Source: Polyangiaceae bacterium (GTDB lineage Bacteria; Myxococcota_A; Polyangia; Polyangiales; Polyangiaceae). From it: a stretch of DNA of 60,343 nt. Location: assembly GCA_022842465.1 (NCBI GenBank), contig JALHPN010000026.1:1-60343 (forward strand). Reading direction: 5' to 3'. Below are positions 18,282-28,180 of this stretch, one piece after another. Within the stretch, counting starts at the first letter, position 1. Each line of letters starts with the position of its first letter. The notes under the pieces are model-generated. The model was not told where the DNA came from. It did no database searches and saw nothing but the letters and a program-made list of their open reading frames with translations. Both the position numbers and the translations under genes were made by a program.

Positions 18282-18445
18282 GCCGACTCGCGTGCAAGGT
18301 CCCTGCTCGCGCGACGGAGCGACCTCGTCCGCGCGCGGTGCCGGCGTCTGGGACGCTGACGCCGCTCGGCCCGGAATCCATCTGCTCGACGCGCCCGAGA
18401 AGTTGCCCCTCGGCTCCCGCGCCCTACGATGAGGAGAGCGTGTCC

Positions 18446-19285
18446 ATGCCGAGGTGGTCTGCCGTCTCCTTGCTCGCCGCGAGCGTGCTCGCGGGCGCGG
18501 ACGTTCGCGCGCAGGGCGCGGAGGAGCCGGCGGCGCCCACCGGCACGACGCACACCTTCGCGTGGGACCAGGAGCGGCTCCTCCGCGATCCGAGGACGCC
18601 CGGCGGCCTCGCGTACCTCACCGTGGGCGTGTCGAAGGGCGCGCCGCAGCCCGTCGTCGTGTTCCTGCACGGGATGAACCCGTACGGCGAGGTGCACATG
18701 AGCATCGCGCCGAGCGTCGCGCGGCCCGTCGACGTGCGTGCGGTCCTCGACGGGCTCGTCCTCGCCGGCCGGATCCCGCCGGTGGTGCTCGCCGCGCCGT
18801 CCCACAACAAGGGATCGTTCGCCGCCGTGCGCATGTGGCCGGACTTCGACCTCCGCGCCTTCGTCGACGCGACCGAGGCGGCCCTCGGGGGCGCGAGGCT
18901 CGATCGGGACCGCATCGTCGTCGTCGGACACAGCGGCGCGGGCTGCAATCCGGAGGGCGGGATCCTCGGCGAGCGAATGGTGCGCGGCGCGCCGCTCGCG
19001 GTCGTCGCCGTCGACACGTGCTTGAAGGAGCCGCTCCTCCCGTCGTACCTGGCGCTCGCGGAGGCCGTCCCGGTCCGCTTCTACTGGCAGTCGGCGTGGA
19101 AGCGGCCGCTCTTGCCGGATCTCGCCGCGGAGTGCCGGGGGTGCGTGGTCGAGGAGATCCCCGACTTGCCCGTGAAGACCGCCCACGCCGTGATCCTCCC
19201 CGCCGCGCTCGAGCGCGCGCTGCCCGACTTGCTCGGGGCGGCGTCCCCCGCGGACGAGGGCGAGTCTCCACCCGTCGAGAGGTGA
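18446..19285 (+). CDS. Exported alpha/beta hydrolase
   Basis: 279 residues from ATG 18446, chosen because GAGGAG lies nine bases upstream and a signal peptide follows at once (MPRWSAVSLLAASVLAGADVRAQG). The hydrolase fold shows the oxyanion strand VVVFLHGMNPYGE and the nucleophile elbow VVGHSGAGCNPEG; a late His in KTAHAVILP may complete the triad. No lipobox, so it is predicted to be secreted or periplasmic. The next gene starts four bases after the stop, suggesting an operon with the SRPBCC protein. Substrate unknown. Confidence 0.8.
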   Translation: MPRWSAVSLLAASVLAGADVRAQGAEEPAAPTGTTHTFAWDQERLLRDPRTPGGLAYLTVGVSKGAPQPVVVFLHGMNPYGEVHMSIAPSVARPVDVRAVLDGLVLAGRIPPVVLAAPSHNKGSFAAVRMWPDFDLRAFVDATEAALGGARLDRDRIVVVGHSGAGCNPEGGILGERMVRGAPLAVVAVDTCLKEPLLPSYLALAEAVPVRFYWQSAWKRPLLPDLAAECRGCVVEEIPDLPVKTAHAVILPAALERALPDLLGAASPADEGESPPVER

Positions 19286-19288
19286 GGG

Positions 19289-19768
19289 GTGCCGCGGATC
19301 GAGCTCGTTCGTGTCGTCGCCGCGCCCGCGCCCCGCCTCTTCGACCTCGCGCGGAGCGTGGACGCGCACGTCGCGTCGACCCCCGGGACGAGCGAGCGCG
19401 TCGTCGCCGGCAGGACGCGCGGCCTCCTCGGGCTCGGGGAGGAGGTCACCTGGGAGGCGCGGCACTTCGGCGTCCGCCAGCGGCTCACGAGCCGCATCAC
19501 CGCGTTCGATCGACCACGCCATTTTCGCGACAGCATGGTCCGGGGCGCCTTCGCGCGGTTCGACCACGACCATCACTTCGAGCCCGGCCCCGGAGGGATG
19601 ACGCGCTGCCTCGACGTGTTCGACTTCGACGCGCCGCTCGGACCGCTCGGTCGCGTCGCCGAGCGGCTCTTCCTCGAGCGGTACATGCGCCGGTTCCTCG
19701 AGGAGCGGCTCCGCATCCTGGAGGAGATCGCGACGGGCGACGACTGGCACCGTCACGTCGCGCCTTGA
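19289..19768 (+). CDS. SRPBCC (START-like) superfamily protein
   Basis: 159 residues from a GTG four bases after the hydrolase stop. The pattern IELVRVVAAPAPRLFDLARSVDAHVAS at the N-terminus, RFDHDHHFEPGPGGMTRCLDVFDFDAP in the middle and a long C-terminal helix (LERYMRRFLEERLRILEEIA, split here for brevity) matches the coenzyme Q-binding/cyclase-like SRPBCC proteins annotated next to oxidoreductases. They bind small hydrophobic ligands in the cytoplasm. No enzymatic residue can be assigned. Confidence 0.82.
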   Translation: MPRIELVRVVAAPAPRLFDLARSVDAHVASTPGTSERVVAGRTRGLLGLGEEVTWEARHFGVRQRLTSRITAFDRPRHFRDSMVRGAFARFDHDHHFEPGPGGMTRCLDVFDFDAPLGPLGRVAERLFLERYMRRFLEERLRILEEIATGDDWHRHVAP

Positions 19769-19802
19769 CGGCCGGCCCGGGTACGCCTTCGATGGGGAAT
19801 CC

Positions 19803-20609
19803 ATGGCACGCAAGGCGCCGCCTCCGTCGACGACCCCGTCGTCCGACACCTCCGTCTCACGCTCGGGCACGAGACCACGGCCTTCGAGCGGTGCGGCTCG
19901 AGCGGACGCCTCGGGCGCACGTGAGACGCCGACGCCGCGCGAGCGTCGTGCGCTCCTCGCCGCCGCGGAGGCGGTGCTCACGGAGAAGGGCTTCGCGCGC
20001 ACGACGGTGCAGGACGTCGCCGAGCGCGCGGGGCTCGAGGCGGACCGGTTCTACGCGCACTTCGAGGGCATGGGCGCCGTGCTCCGGGCGCTGAACGAGG
20101 CGTTCGTCGAGCGCCTCAACGCCGCGACCGACGCCTCGACGCAGCTCGGCATCTGGAAGGGGGCCCCCGCGCGCGACGTCGTGGAGGTCGCCGTGCGCAC
20201 CGTGCTCGACGTCGTCCTCGATCATGCCGGCCTCGTCCGCGCATTCCTCGTCCACGGGGCGACCGATCCGCAGATCGTGAACGGGCTGAAGGCGATCGGG
20301 AAGCACCTCGTCGCGCGGGTCGTCGCGGTGCTCGGCGAGACGTCGGGCGCGCCCCTGCGGGGGACGCGCGTCGTGGCTTACGCGCTCGACGTCGCGGTGG
20401 CCCTCGCGCACCACCACGTCCTCGTCGGCGACGACTGGGCCGGCGTGACGCTCACGCGGGCGGAGCTCGCGGAGGAGACCTCGAGGATGATCACCGCGTA
20501 TCTCGGCCTCGAGCCGACCCTCGCGATCCGCGAGGCCTCGATGGTCGACGGCGCCACCGCGCCGGTGCGCGCCGCCGTCCTCCACCCGTCGCCCTTCGAC
20601 GACGACTGA
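19803..20609 (+). CDS. TetR/AcrR family transcriptional regulator
   Basis: 268 residues. The first 45 are a low-complexity Ser/Thr/Pro/Arg tail, longer than usual for the family. The HTH follows at about residues 48-95: RRALLAAAEAVLTEKGFART, TVQDVAERAGLEADRFYAHF, in which the usual TTxxxIAxxAGVSxGxxYxYF is replaced by EADRFYAHF, an ordinary variant. The C-terminal ligand domain is all-helical and unclassified. It lies 34 bases after the SRPBCC gene and may be the operon's own regulator. Confidence 0.88.
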   Translation: MARKAPPPSTTPSSDTSVSRSGTRPRPSSGAARADASGARETPTPRERRALLAAAEAVLTEKGFARTTVQDVAERAGLEADRFYAHFEGMGAVLRALNEAFVERLNAATDASTQLGIWKGAPARDVVEVAVRTVLDVVLDHAGLVRAFLVHGATDPQIVNGLKAIGKHLVARVVAVLGETSGAPLRGTRVVAYALDVAVALAHHHVLVGDDWAGVTLTRAELAEETSRMITAYLGLEPTLAIREASMVDGATAPVRAAVLHPSPFDDD

Positions 20610-20616
20610 GCCGCCC

Positions 20617-20997
20617 TCAGGCGTGAGGAACGCGCGGCACGCGCTGCTCGAACAGACGCCTGAGCTCACCGCGAAGCGCCGCATGCTCGGAGGGCGCCTC
20701 GGCAGGGACGGCGCCGCGTCGCGCGTCGGCCTGGCGATCTCGCCGCGCGGGGAGATCGTCGAGGGCGCCGACGACGGCCTCGACCGGGGTCCTGCCCTCT
20801 GCGGTCGACGTCACGAGCCCGCCGCCCGCGAACCCGACGGCCACGACGCACAAGAGCGCGCTCTTGGTCTGCCGCAGGCGCAGCCGCAGGTCTCGCGCAT
20901 CGGAGAACGCGGAGGCGCGCGCGCGCACGGCGCGCGATACCTCGGACAGGACGTCGTCCGAGACAGGCAGGTCGCCGGCTTCGATCGCGATGCGCAT
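20617..20997 (-). CDS. Hypothetical protein with one membrane segment
   Basis: 126 residues from ATG 20997; GTG codons at 21006 and upstream are alternatives and another open frame upstream might hide a longer N-terminus. A helical, charged first half (DDVLSEVSRAVRARASAFSD, LRLRLRQTKSA) precedes one hydrophobic segment (LLCVVAVGFAGGGLVTS) and a charged tail. This resembles small membrane proteins that follow sigma-factor or FHA genes, but I cannot name a family. It is downstream of the FHA gene on the same strand, 158 bases away. Confidence 0.5.
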   Translation of the reverse strand: MRIAIEAGDLPVSDDVLSEVSRAVRARASAFSDARDLRLRLRQTKSALLCVVAVGFAGGGLVTSTAEGRTPVEAVVGALDDLPARRDRQADARRGAVPAEAPSEHAALRGELRRLFEQRVPRVPHA

Positions 20998-21155
20998 GGC
21001 CCGCACGGGAAGCACGCGTCGCGCCAGCGCGAAGTCGCGAGGAAAAGGGCCTCGAGGCCGGCATGGACGTGTCGGAAAGCCAACACGGCGTGCTCCCCGC
21101 CGACACCTCGGTCCGCGGCCGATTCGCCGTACGGCGGCGCGCTCCCGAGGAAAGG

Positions 21156-21566
21156 TTAGGCGCTCGCCGTGGCGCTCGCGATCGTCTGCGGCGACGCGAT
21201 CGCCGTCACGACGAGCAGCGTGGTCCCGACCACGAGCGTCTCGCCGCCGCGGAGGCGCCGCGAGGTGACGCGCGCGCCGTCGACGACCGTGCCGTTGGCG
21301 GAGTCGAGGTCGACGACGTGCAGGGTCTGACCCGTCCACACGAGGCGCGCATGGCGACGCGAGACGAGCACGTCGCGAACGCGGATCGCGCACTCGGGCG
21401 CGCGCCCGATGAAGATGCTGAGCGGCTCGCCCTTCTCGAGCACCGCGCGCACGCCGCGCTCGCGCCCGACGGTCGCGACGATCGCGAACCCGTCGCGCAC
21501 CGGCCTCGGAACGGCGGTGGCCACCTTGACCGTCGACGGCTCGTCGGACGACTCGGCGCTGCTCAT
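21156..21566 (-). CDS. FHA domain protein
   Basis: 136 residues. Residues about 48-120 form a forkhead-associated domain with the phosphothreonine-binding signature: FIGRAPECAIRV (GR), LVSRRHARL (SxxH) and DLDSANGTVVDG (NG). The preceding 45 residues contain a second beta-rich piece, VKVATAVPRPVRDGFAIVAT. FHA domains bind phosphothreonine peptides, usually targets of Ser/Thr kinases, of which myxobacteria have many. There is no effector domain, so it is an adaptor. Confidence 0.87.
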   Translation of the reverse strand: MSSAESSDEPSTVKVATAVPRPVRDGFAIVATVGRERGVRAVLEKGEPLSIFIGRAPECAIRVRDVLVSRRHARLVWTGQTLHVVDLDSANGTVVDGARVTSRRLRGGETLVVGTTLLVVTAIASPQTIASATASA

Positions 21567-21720
21567 GGACCCGACTCTATCAAAAGACGAGGTCGTCGCT
21601 CGCCTCGCCTGCGCGTCGTCACGACCCGGCCGACCATGCGGACGACGGTCCGCGGTACGGGGCGCGCGGGGCGCTCCAGGTTTCCCTTTCGTCGCCGTTC
21701 TCACCCGCGGAGGTCGAAGC

Positions 21721-21933
21721 ATGCGAAAGAGGATGGCGTGGGCGATCGTCGCGTGGGGCCTCGTGGCGTGCACGACGAGCGCCGTCCGGGACGAGGGCGC
21801 GACGACGGGACGCGGACCGGGCGCAAACGAGCCAGGTCTCTCCGGGGCCGGGGCGGCTTCGGGCGTCGCGGCCCCGGTGGGCGGCCCCTCGGGGGGCGCG
21901 CGCGTCACGCTCCGCATGCGAGGGGTCAAGTGA
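21721..21933 (+). CDS. Small lipoprotein
   Basis: 70 residues. GGAGG lies about nine bases before the ATG. Signal MRKRMAWAIVAWGLVAC gives Cys17; the mature 53 residues are Gly/Ala/Pro-rich without secondary structure and end in VTLRMRGVK. The next gene starts with GTG in a GTGA overlap with this stop, so the two are translated together. Function unknown. Confidence 0.65.
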   Translation: MRKRMAWAIVAWGLVACTTSAVRDEGATTGRGPGANEPGLSGAGAASGVAAPVGGPSGGARVTLRMRGVK

Positions 21934-22958
21934 CGCAGCGGAGCGCATGGGCCGCGTTCGCGAGCGTCGTCGTCGTAGCCGTCGTCTCACTCGCGTCGCG
22001 CCACGCCGACGCCCGGCCCGGAGAGAGCAGCTTCACGCCGACGAGCCTTCGGGTGCCCCTCCACGGCATCCGCCTCGAGAGCGGCGCCGATCCGAGCGCG
22101 AGCGCGTCCCTCTACGCGTGCCCGTCGCCCGATCCGAGCGCGTGCCTCGTCGACATGGCCGACGACGGCGCGCTCGCCGCGCTCTTCGACGGCGGCGCGG
22201 AGGTGGCGCCGGGGACCTACGACCGCATCCGCATCCACGTCTGCGCGCCGGGCGCGAGCGGCTACGAAGCGCTCGTGCGCGGCAAGGTCGCGCTCCTCGA
22301 CCAGTCGTGGGTCACGACGTCCTCCCCGGGTGACGTCCTCACGACCGATGCGTCGCGGCTCGGAGACGTGAGGGTCCCGTACTCGGGATGTTCGACCGAC
22401 GTGCCGCTTCCGGGCCCCCTCGTCGTGAAGAAAGGCGACGCCATCACGCTGAGCGCGTTCTTCTCGCTCCGCGACATCGCGTGGGCCACGCTCACGAGCA
22501 ACGGCCCGCCGGGCGGCTGCGCCTTCGGCGCTTCGGGCCAGCACAACGTCTGCACGGCGTACCCGATACCCGTCGTGTACGTGGGGGCGGCGTCACCCGT
22601 CTTGGACACCTACTGGATCACCGAAGACCTCGCCGACGTGGGGGCGTCGAAGGCCGGGGGGCAGGTCCTCCTCCTCCGCGACGGGGATGGGGAGCCGTTC
22701 GGCGGATTCACGAGACGCATGTACTCTGCACTGTCCGAGAGCCCGAGCGTCAACTACGATACGCCGGTGAAGTCGATCGCCCGGCACGCGTCCGACCCGA
22801 CGTATGCGATCGAGAACTGGGGTGGGGGCAGCCCGAGCGGCGCTCCGCTCGCCTTCTACGTTCGCTTTCCCGCGTTCGCGCTCGCCTCCCACGCCGGAAT
22901 CCTCGAGCGGGGGGACGGCAGCGGTACCGTTCCCTACCGGGCGGTGAAGCAGGAGTGA
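21930..22958 (+). CDS. Exported protein of unknown function (DUF4382-like possibility)
   Basis: 342 residues, GTG start overlapping the previous stop (GTGA). Signal peptide about residues 1-27 (AFASVVVVAVVSLASRHADA). The mature domain is beta-rich with the sequence of a wall-associated sandwich: VPLHGIRLES, EVAPGTYDRIRIHVCAPG, KGDAITLSAFFSLRDIAW. The APGTYDRIRI wording is reminiscent of DUF4382 domains (PGTYxxIRL) of envelope lipoproteins, but the rest differs. Two disulfides are possible (CPSPDPSAC and others). Works probably with the small lipoprotein in front. Confidence 0.68.
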   Translation: MTQRSAWAAFASVVVVAVVSLASRHADARPGESSFTPTSLRVPLHGIRLESGADPSASASLYACPSPDPSACLVDMADDGALAALFDGGAEVAPGTYDRIRIHVCAPGASGYEALVRGKVALLDQSWVTTSSPGDVLTTDASRLGDVRVPYSGCSTDVPLPGPLVVKKGDAITLSAFFSLRDIAWATLTSNGPPGGCAFGASGQHNVCTAYPIPVVYVGAASPVLDTYWITEDLADVGASKAGGQVLLLRDGDGEPFGGFTRRMYSALSESPSVNYDTPVKSIARHASDPTYAIENWGGGSPSGAPLAFYVRFPAFALASHAGILERGDGSGTVPYRAVKQE

Positions 22959-22983
22959 GCCCGTATTCGGGTTACGCTGACGC

Positions 22984-23385
22984 ATGGACTGCCCGCATTG
23001 CGTGAGCCGGCTCGGGGGGCCCGCGGAGAACCCGTACCGGCGCGCGCCGCCTCGCGCGGCGAAGGTCGCGTTGGTCCCGGAGCGCCACGCGTCGGGCGCG
23101 GACATCGCGCGCTGCCCGTCGTGCCGCGGCGCCTTCGCGTCGCACGAGGCGATGAAGACCGTCGACACGTTCGGCTACGAGGCGCGGGGGCGAGCCTCGG
23201 CGCTCGAGATCATGCGCCGCGCGTCGACCGGTCCGATGCCTCGCATCGTGTGCCCGGCGTGTGCCGGCGAGACGACCCGCCGCGAGTGGTCCTTCTCCAC
23301 GCTCGTCTTCGTCGACGTGTGCGTCGAGTGTCGAGGGGTGTGGATGGACGGCGGTGAGCTCGAGGCGATCGACGGCACACGCTGA
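22984..23385 (+). CDS. zf-TFIIB-type zinc-ribbon protein
   Basis: 133 residues. Two zinc ribbons are visible: CPHC near the N-terminus with CPSCRGAFASHEAM, and CPACAGETTRREW with CVECRGVWMDGGELEAI at the C-terminus. The CxxCxGxW(L/M)DxGELE ending is the signature of the TFIIB-type zinc-finger domain found in small bacterial proteins of unknown role. Cytoplasmic. It ends two bases before the end of the convergent MYXO-CTERM gene. Confidence 0.85.
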   Translation: MDCPHCVSRLGGPAENPYRRAPPRAAKVALVPERHASGADIARCPSCRGAFASHEAMKTVDTFGYEARGRASALEIMRRASTGPMPRIVCPACAGETTRREWSFSTLVFVDVCVECRGVWMDGGELEAIDGTR

Positions 23386-23387
23386 CG

Positions 23388-23954
23388 TCAGAGGCGGGCG
23401 CGGCGGCGGCGGACGGCGAAGAGGGCGCCCGCGAGGCCGAGGCCGAGGGCGCCCGCGCCGGCCGGCGTGGCCGGCTTCGGCGACGCGCTGCACGCGGCGG
23501 CTCCGGGGTCGATCTCGGCGGTGGCCGCGATCTCGACGACGTGCTCCGTCGGATCGCCGGCGCGCGTGACGACGTACCGCCCCGTGACGCGCTCGGCATA
23601 GGGTTCGCCCTCCTTCGGCACCCTCCCGATCCGCGCCTCCACCTGGACCTCGGCGCCGGGAGCGACCGCCTCGTCGCCGCAGTTGCCGCTGCAGGAGGGA
23701 TCGCGCTCGGCGGGCCGCACCTGGAGATCGACCCCGCAGTCGTTCCGGAGGCGCGCGATGCTCGCGCAGACGCACGTGCTGTCGTCGGCGGGCCCGACGG
23801 CGACGAGGCAGGCGAGCGCGCCCGGCAGGGTCACGCCCTCGTGGCGGATCGTGCGGCACTCGACGGTGCAGCCCGCCTGCGCGGACGGCACGTCGAGGAG
23901 GAGAAGACCGGCGGCGGCGGCCGCGGCGACGAGGGCTCGGGAGATCGACGACAT
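23388..23954 (-). CDS. Exported Cys-rich protein with MYXO-CTERM-type tail
   Basis: 188 residues from ATG 23954. Signal peptide SRALVAAAAAAGLLLLDVPSAQA with cleavage near residue 28. Nine cysteines pair in the mature part (CTVECRTI, CVCASIARLRNDC, CSGNC). The end is a Cys followed by a Ser/Pro/Ala linker, a hydrophobic helix (GALGLGLAGALFAV) and RRRRARL. This matches the MYXO-CTERM sorting tail, in which the Cys is the processing/anchoring site on the myxobacterial outer surface. The function of the mature domain is not recognised. Confidence 0.75.
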   Translation of the reverse strand: MSSISRALVAAAAAAGLLLLDVPSAQAGCTVECRTIRHEGVTLPGALACLVAVGPADDSTCVCASIARLRNDCGVDLQVRPAERDPSCSGNCGDEAVAPGAEVQVEARIGRVPKEGEPYAERVTGRYVVTRAGDPTEHVVEIAATAEIDPGAAACSASPKPATPAGAGALGLGLAGALFAVRRRRARL

Positions 23955-24093
23955 GATGTCGCGGCCTCGAGCACACATCGTGCCGTCGAGAACCTCCAAG
24001 CATTTCGCGCTGCGGCCCGCCGCGTGGAGGGATCCTGGTGTCAGGGGTCCCGCGCGCTGCGGTAGGCTCCGCGGCCCCCGAAGGAGACATCGC

Positions 24094-25011
<918 letters not shown>

Positions 25012-25190
25012 TCCGCCTGACGTCGCCGCCGCTTCGCGCGAAGCGCAGGTCTCGCCTCCGCGCGTGCACGTCGTGACCCTGCGGAGCGACGTCCGCGGCG
25101 CGCGCCGTGCGCGAACGACGCGGAGCGCGGGGTGGCGCGGGCGATGCAACGGCCAGGCGCGATGACGTCGGACCGGGTACCTTCGTGGCG

Positions 25191-26390
25191 ATGAGGCCCG
25201 CGATCGTGGCGCTGGCGATGACGATGGCCGGGCTCGCGGCGTGCGGAGGTCGACCGACACCGCGCGCCGCGGAGCCGAGTCGGCCGGCTTCGAAGGGGCC
25301 CGACCCCGGCGCCGCGCCCGCCGACGACGTCTCGCGCGAGGTCGCCGCGCTCACGAAGCGCATCGCCGAGCTCCACGGTCGCCCCTTCAGACGCCCCGTA
25401 CGGGTGGTCGTCGAGGGAGTCGGCTTCGCCGAGGGGCTCGCCGCGAAGGACCGCGAGCTGGGCGCCGCCGCGCCGGGGTCCGAGGCGTACTTCGTGGCGA
25501 GCGACGACACCGTCCACGTGCGGAGCGGTGCCCGCGCGCGCCCGCGGCGCGCGACCTTGGCGCGCATGCTCGCCGTCGCGTACCGGCGGCAGGAGCATCC
25601 GTCGATGTTCGCGCGCGCGGCGAGCTTGCCGTTCGACCAGCGCATCGCCTTCGAGTCGCTCGTTCGCGGCGAGACCGAGCTCGTCGGCACGATCGTGGAC
25701 GAGGAGGCAGCCGGGCGGGATCCCACCGCCGAGATCGCGCGCTTCACCGCCGAGCCGCACGATCCCATGCGCGGGCCCGGCGCCGTGCCCGCCGATCTGC
25801 CGGAGGAGGTGCGGCGCGCCGAGGGTTTCGCGTTCGTGCTCGGCCTCGACTTCGCGTACCGGCTCTGGCAGAGCGGCGGCTTCGCGCTCCTCGACCGCGC
25901 GTGGGCGGCCCCGCACCTCACGTCACGCGCCGTCCTCTTCCCGGATCAGGCGCTCGAGGGGCTCACGACGTCGGAGCCCGTGGTGCCCGCGCTCGGCCTC
26001 GACGCCGAGCGCGCGGAGATCGACAGGCTGGGCGCCCTCGAGCTCCTCGTCGAGCTCCGCACGTGGGGTGTCGGCTTCCCCGAGGTCCGAGACCTCGTCG
26101 CGCACCATCGCGGCGGGCTCGTGGTCCGGATCCAGCTCGCGAAGGCGCGCGAGTCCGTCGGGCAGCTCTACGCCTTCGACCAGGACGACGCCGCGAGCGC
26201 CGCCCGCCTCGCGCGCGCCATCGCGGGCGTGCCGCGAAGCGAAGGGATGACGTTGACGGCCGAAGCGAAGGCGGGACGCGTGATCGCCACCCTCTGCCGG
26301 ACGGCGGATGTCGGCAAGCTCGCGCCCGCGGGGCGGAGACTCATGGAGAGCCCGAGCGAGGGGCGCGTCGATCACCCGCCGCTCCGGTGA
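25191..26390 (+). CDS. Hypothetical lipoprotein
   Basis: 399 residues from ATG 25191. Lipobox TMAGLAAC (Cys18), then a Pro-rich linker and a mostly helical domain. The spacing of FVASDDTVHVRSGARARPRRATLARMLAVAYRRQEHPSMFARA (parts only) and FESLVRGETELVGTIVDEEA recalls gluzincin-type proteins in which ExxxH-like helices are replaced; no HExxH is present, so a protease function is not supported. Downstream gene is convergent. Confidence 0.65.
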   Translation: MRPAIVALAMTMAGLAACGGRPTPRAAEPSRPASKGPDPGAAPADDVSREVAALTKRIAELHGRPFRRPVRVVVEGVGFAEGLAAKDRELGAAAPGSEAYFVASDDTVHVRSGARARPRRATLARMLAVAYRRQEHPSMFARAASLPFDQRIAFESLVRGETELVGTIVDEEAAGRDPTAEIARFTAEPHDPMRGPGAVPADLPEEVRRAEGFAFVLGLDFAYRLWQSGGFALLDRAWAAPHLTSRAVLFPDQALEGLTTSEPVVPALGLDAERAEIDRLGALELLVELRTWGVGFPEVRDLVAHHRGGLVVRIQLAKARESVGQLYAFDQDDAASAARLARAIAGVPRSEGMTLTAEAKAGRVIATLCRTADVGKLAPAGRRLMESPSEGRVDHPPLR

Positions 26391-26411
26391 GGAGCCCTCG
26401 GCCGGAGGGGC

Positions 26412-28106
26412 TCATGGCCTCGCGAGGAGCCGCGTCCCGTCGTTCTTCCGGAGGACCAGCGCGACGCCCCCGTCGTCGGTCGCGACGGTGAGCACCGGGT
26501 ACGTGAACCCGAAGGACGTGCTCCGCGTCGCGTCCCGGAACGAGGCGACGAGCCACGGGATGGCGCCCTCCACCGTCTTCTTGGGGACGAGCGTCCGCGC
26601 CGCCTCGTCCCAGCGGAAGATCACCGTGCGCCACTTCGCGAAGTAGTAGCCCGGGACGTCCGGATCGCTCGCGTCGCGTGACGGCGACGCGACGACGTCG
26701 AGCTCGCCGTCGCCGTCGACGTCGCGCACGTCCCAGACGAAGAGGTCCCGCACGTCCACGTCCGTCGTCGTCGTGCCGGCCGTCGTCACGATCGCGTGCC
26801 AGTGCCCCCCCTGGTAGACGTCGTAGACGAGGCGCGACGCGGCGGCGTTCGGGGCTGCGAGCCACACCCCGTTCGGATAGGCCGTGCGTCCCTCGTAGAG
26901 GAACGCGTCGTTCCCGTCGTGCGAGTACGAGTAGAAGCGATCGTCGACCGTGTTCGTCCGTGCGTCGTAGACCGCGACGTGACGCTCGATCTGGCCGTTC
27001 CTGTCGAACGCCATCTGCCCCGTGTGCATGTCCTCGAAGAGAGAGACGGCGCCCGTCCCCGCGACGAGGGCGACCTCGTCCGGCGCCCGCGGATCGGGCA
27101 TCACGAGGCCGTAGTTGCGGCCCACGAGGTCCGCGCGGTTGCCCGTGAGCCAGGGTCGGTCGGCGAGGAGCGTGAAGGGCGACGACATCCCGTACTGCAC
27201 GGCGCGACCCGACGTGAAGAAGAGGAGGCGCGCGGCGTCGCCCGACCCGACCACGAGCCCGTTCGGTACGTGGCTCGCCGCGTAGTGTTTCGTCTGCCCG
27301 CCCTGCGCGGCGAGCTGTGCCGCCGGGAATGCGTCGTACGCAGGCACCGTCGGCATCGTCATCGTGCCGCGCGTGACGGCCACGCCGTTCTCGACGCCGA
27401 CGACCCACGCCTTGCCCTCGGCGTAGGGATTGAAGGCGTTCGCGTTGGTGGACGTGTACTGGGGTTGGAGGACGAGGTCGCGCGAGCCCGCGCCGAAGAG
27501 CGCCGCGAGCACGGTCCACTGCTCGGTCGCGTACCCGAAGTTCCAGCAGATGTCCGTCAGCGGCGGGACGATCTTCGGGATGACGACGCCGGAGGCGCCG
27601 AGGACGAGGTCGATCGTGCGCTCGGCGAGGGGCTTTCCGTAGCACGGCGTCGCCGTGTCCTTCGCGCGGACGATGCCGAGGTCGACGAGCCCGTCGCCGT
27701 CCACGTCGAAGCCGCCGAAGAGCGCGCCCGGGCCGATCTCCTTGGTCCAGATCGCGCGGCCTGCCTGATCGAGGGCCTCGACGGTGGCGCCGGATTGACG
27801 GAACGCCACCGCCGCGGTCGTCCCGCTCGGTGTACGGAGGCGGTAGAGGGGCACCGGGGCGGCGTCGGGGGGAGCGCCCGCAAGGACGAGCGCGTTCACG
27901 GCGAGCGGGAGCGCGTTCGCGGTGGCGGCGTCGGGGCTGCCTCCGGCGTCGCCTTCGCCGCCGGCGTCACCCGCCGCCGCGTCGCTCTCGCCCCCCGGGG
28001 CGACGACGGGGGTGTCCGTAGCGTCTGCGCCGTTCGAGCCGCACGCGATCGCGGCGGCCATCCCGAGCGCGAGGGCCACGACTGCAGACGACGGAAGGAT
28101 CCGCAC
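26412..28106 (-). CDS. Lipoprotein with FG-GAP/VCBS-like propeller
   Basis: 564 residues. Lipobox AAAIAC (Cys22), then an Asp/Gly/Ala linker of about 45 residues. The remainder alternates strand pairs with Asp-rich turns, notably GGFDVDGDGLVDLGIVR and WDVRDVDGDGELDVVASPSR, each a DxDxDG calcium-type loop as in FG-GAP/VCBS repeats. This suggests an integrin-alpha-like propeller on the cell surface, binding a partner or polymer. No catalytic motif. Divergent from the NTF2-like gene with a 74-base spacer. Confidence 0.75.
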   Translation of the reverse strand: MRILPSSAVVALALGMAAAIACGSNGADATDTPVVAPGGESDAAAGDAGGEGDAGGSPDAATANALPLAVNALVLAGAPPDAAPVPLYRLRTPSGTTAAVAFRQSGATVEALDQAGRAIWTKEIGPGALFGGFDVDGDGLVDLGIVRAKDTATPCYGKPLAERTIDLVLGASGVVIPKIVPPLTDICWNFGYATEQWTVLAALFGAGSRDLVLQPQYTSTNANAFNPYAEGKAWVVGVENGVAVTRGTMTMPTVPAYDAFPAAQLAAQGGQTKHYAASHVPNGLVVGSGDAARLLFFTSGRAVQYGMSSPFTLLADRPWLTGNRADLVGRNYGLVMPDPRAPDEVALVAGTGAVSLFEDMHTGQMAFDRNGQIERHVAVYDARTNTVDDRFYSYSHDGNDAFLYEGRTAYPNGVWLAAPNAAASRLVYDVYQGGHWHAIVTTAGTTTTDVDVRDLFVWDVRDVDGDGELDVVASPSRDASDPDVPGYYFAKWRTVIFRWDEAARTLVPKKTVEGAIPWLVASFRDATRSTSFGFTYPVLTVATDDGGVALVLRKNDGTRLLARP

Positions 28107-28180
28107 GGTCTCATCGTAGCTGGGTTCCGTGCGCGCGCCCGCCTCGCGCGGCGCCAGGCGCGGTGTATCGTGCCCGCATC

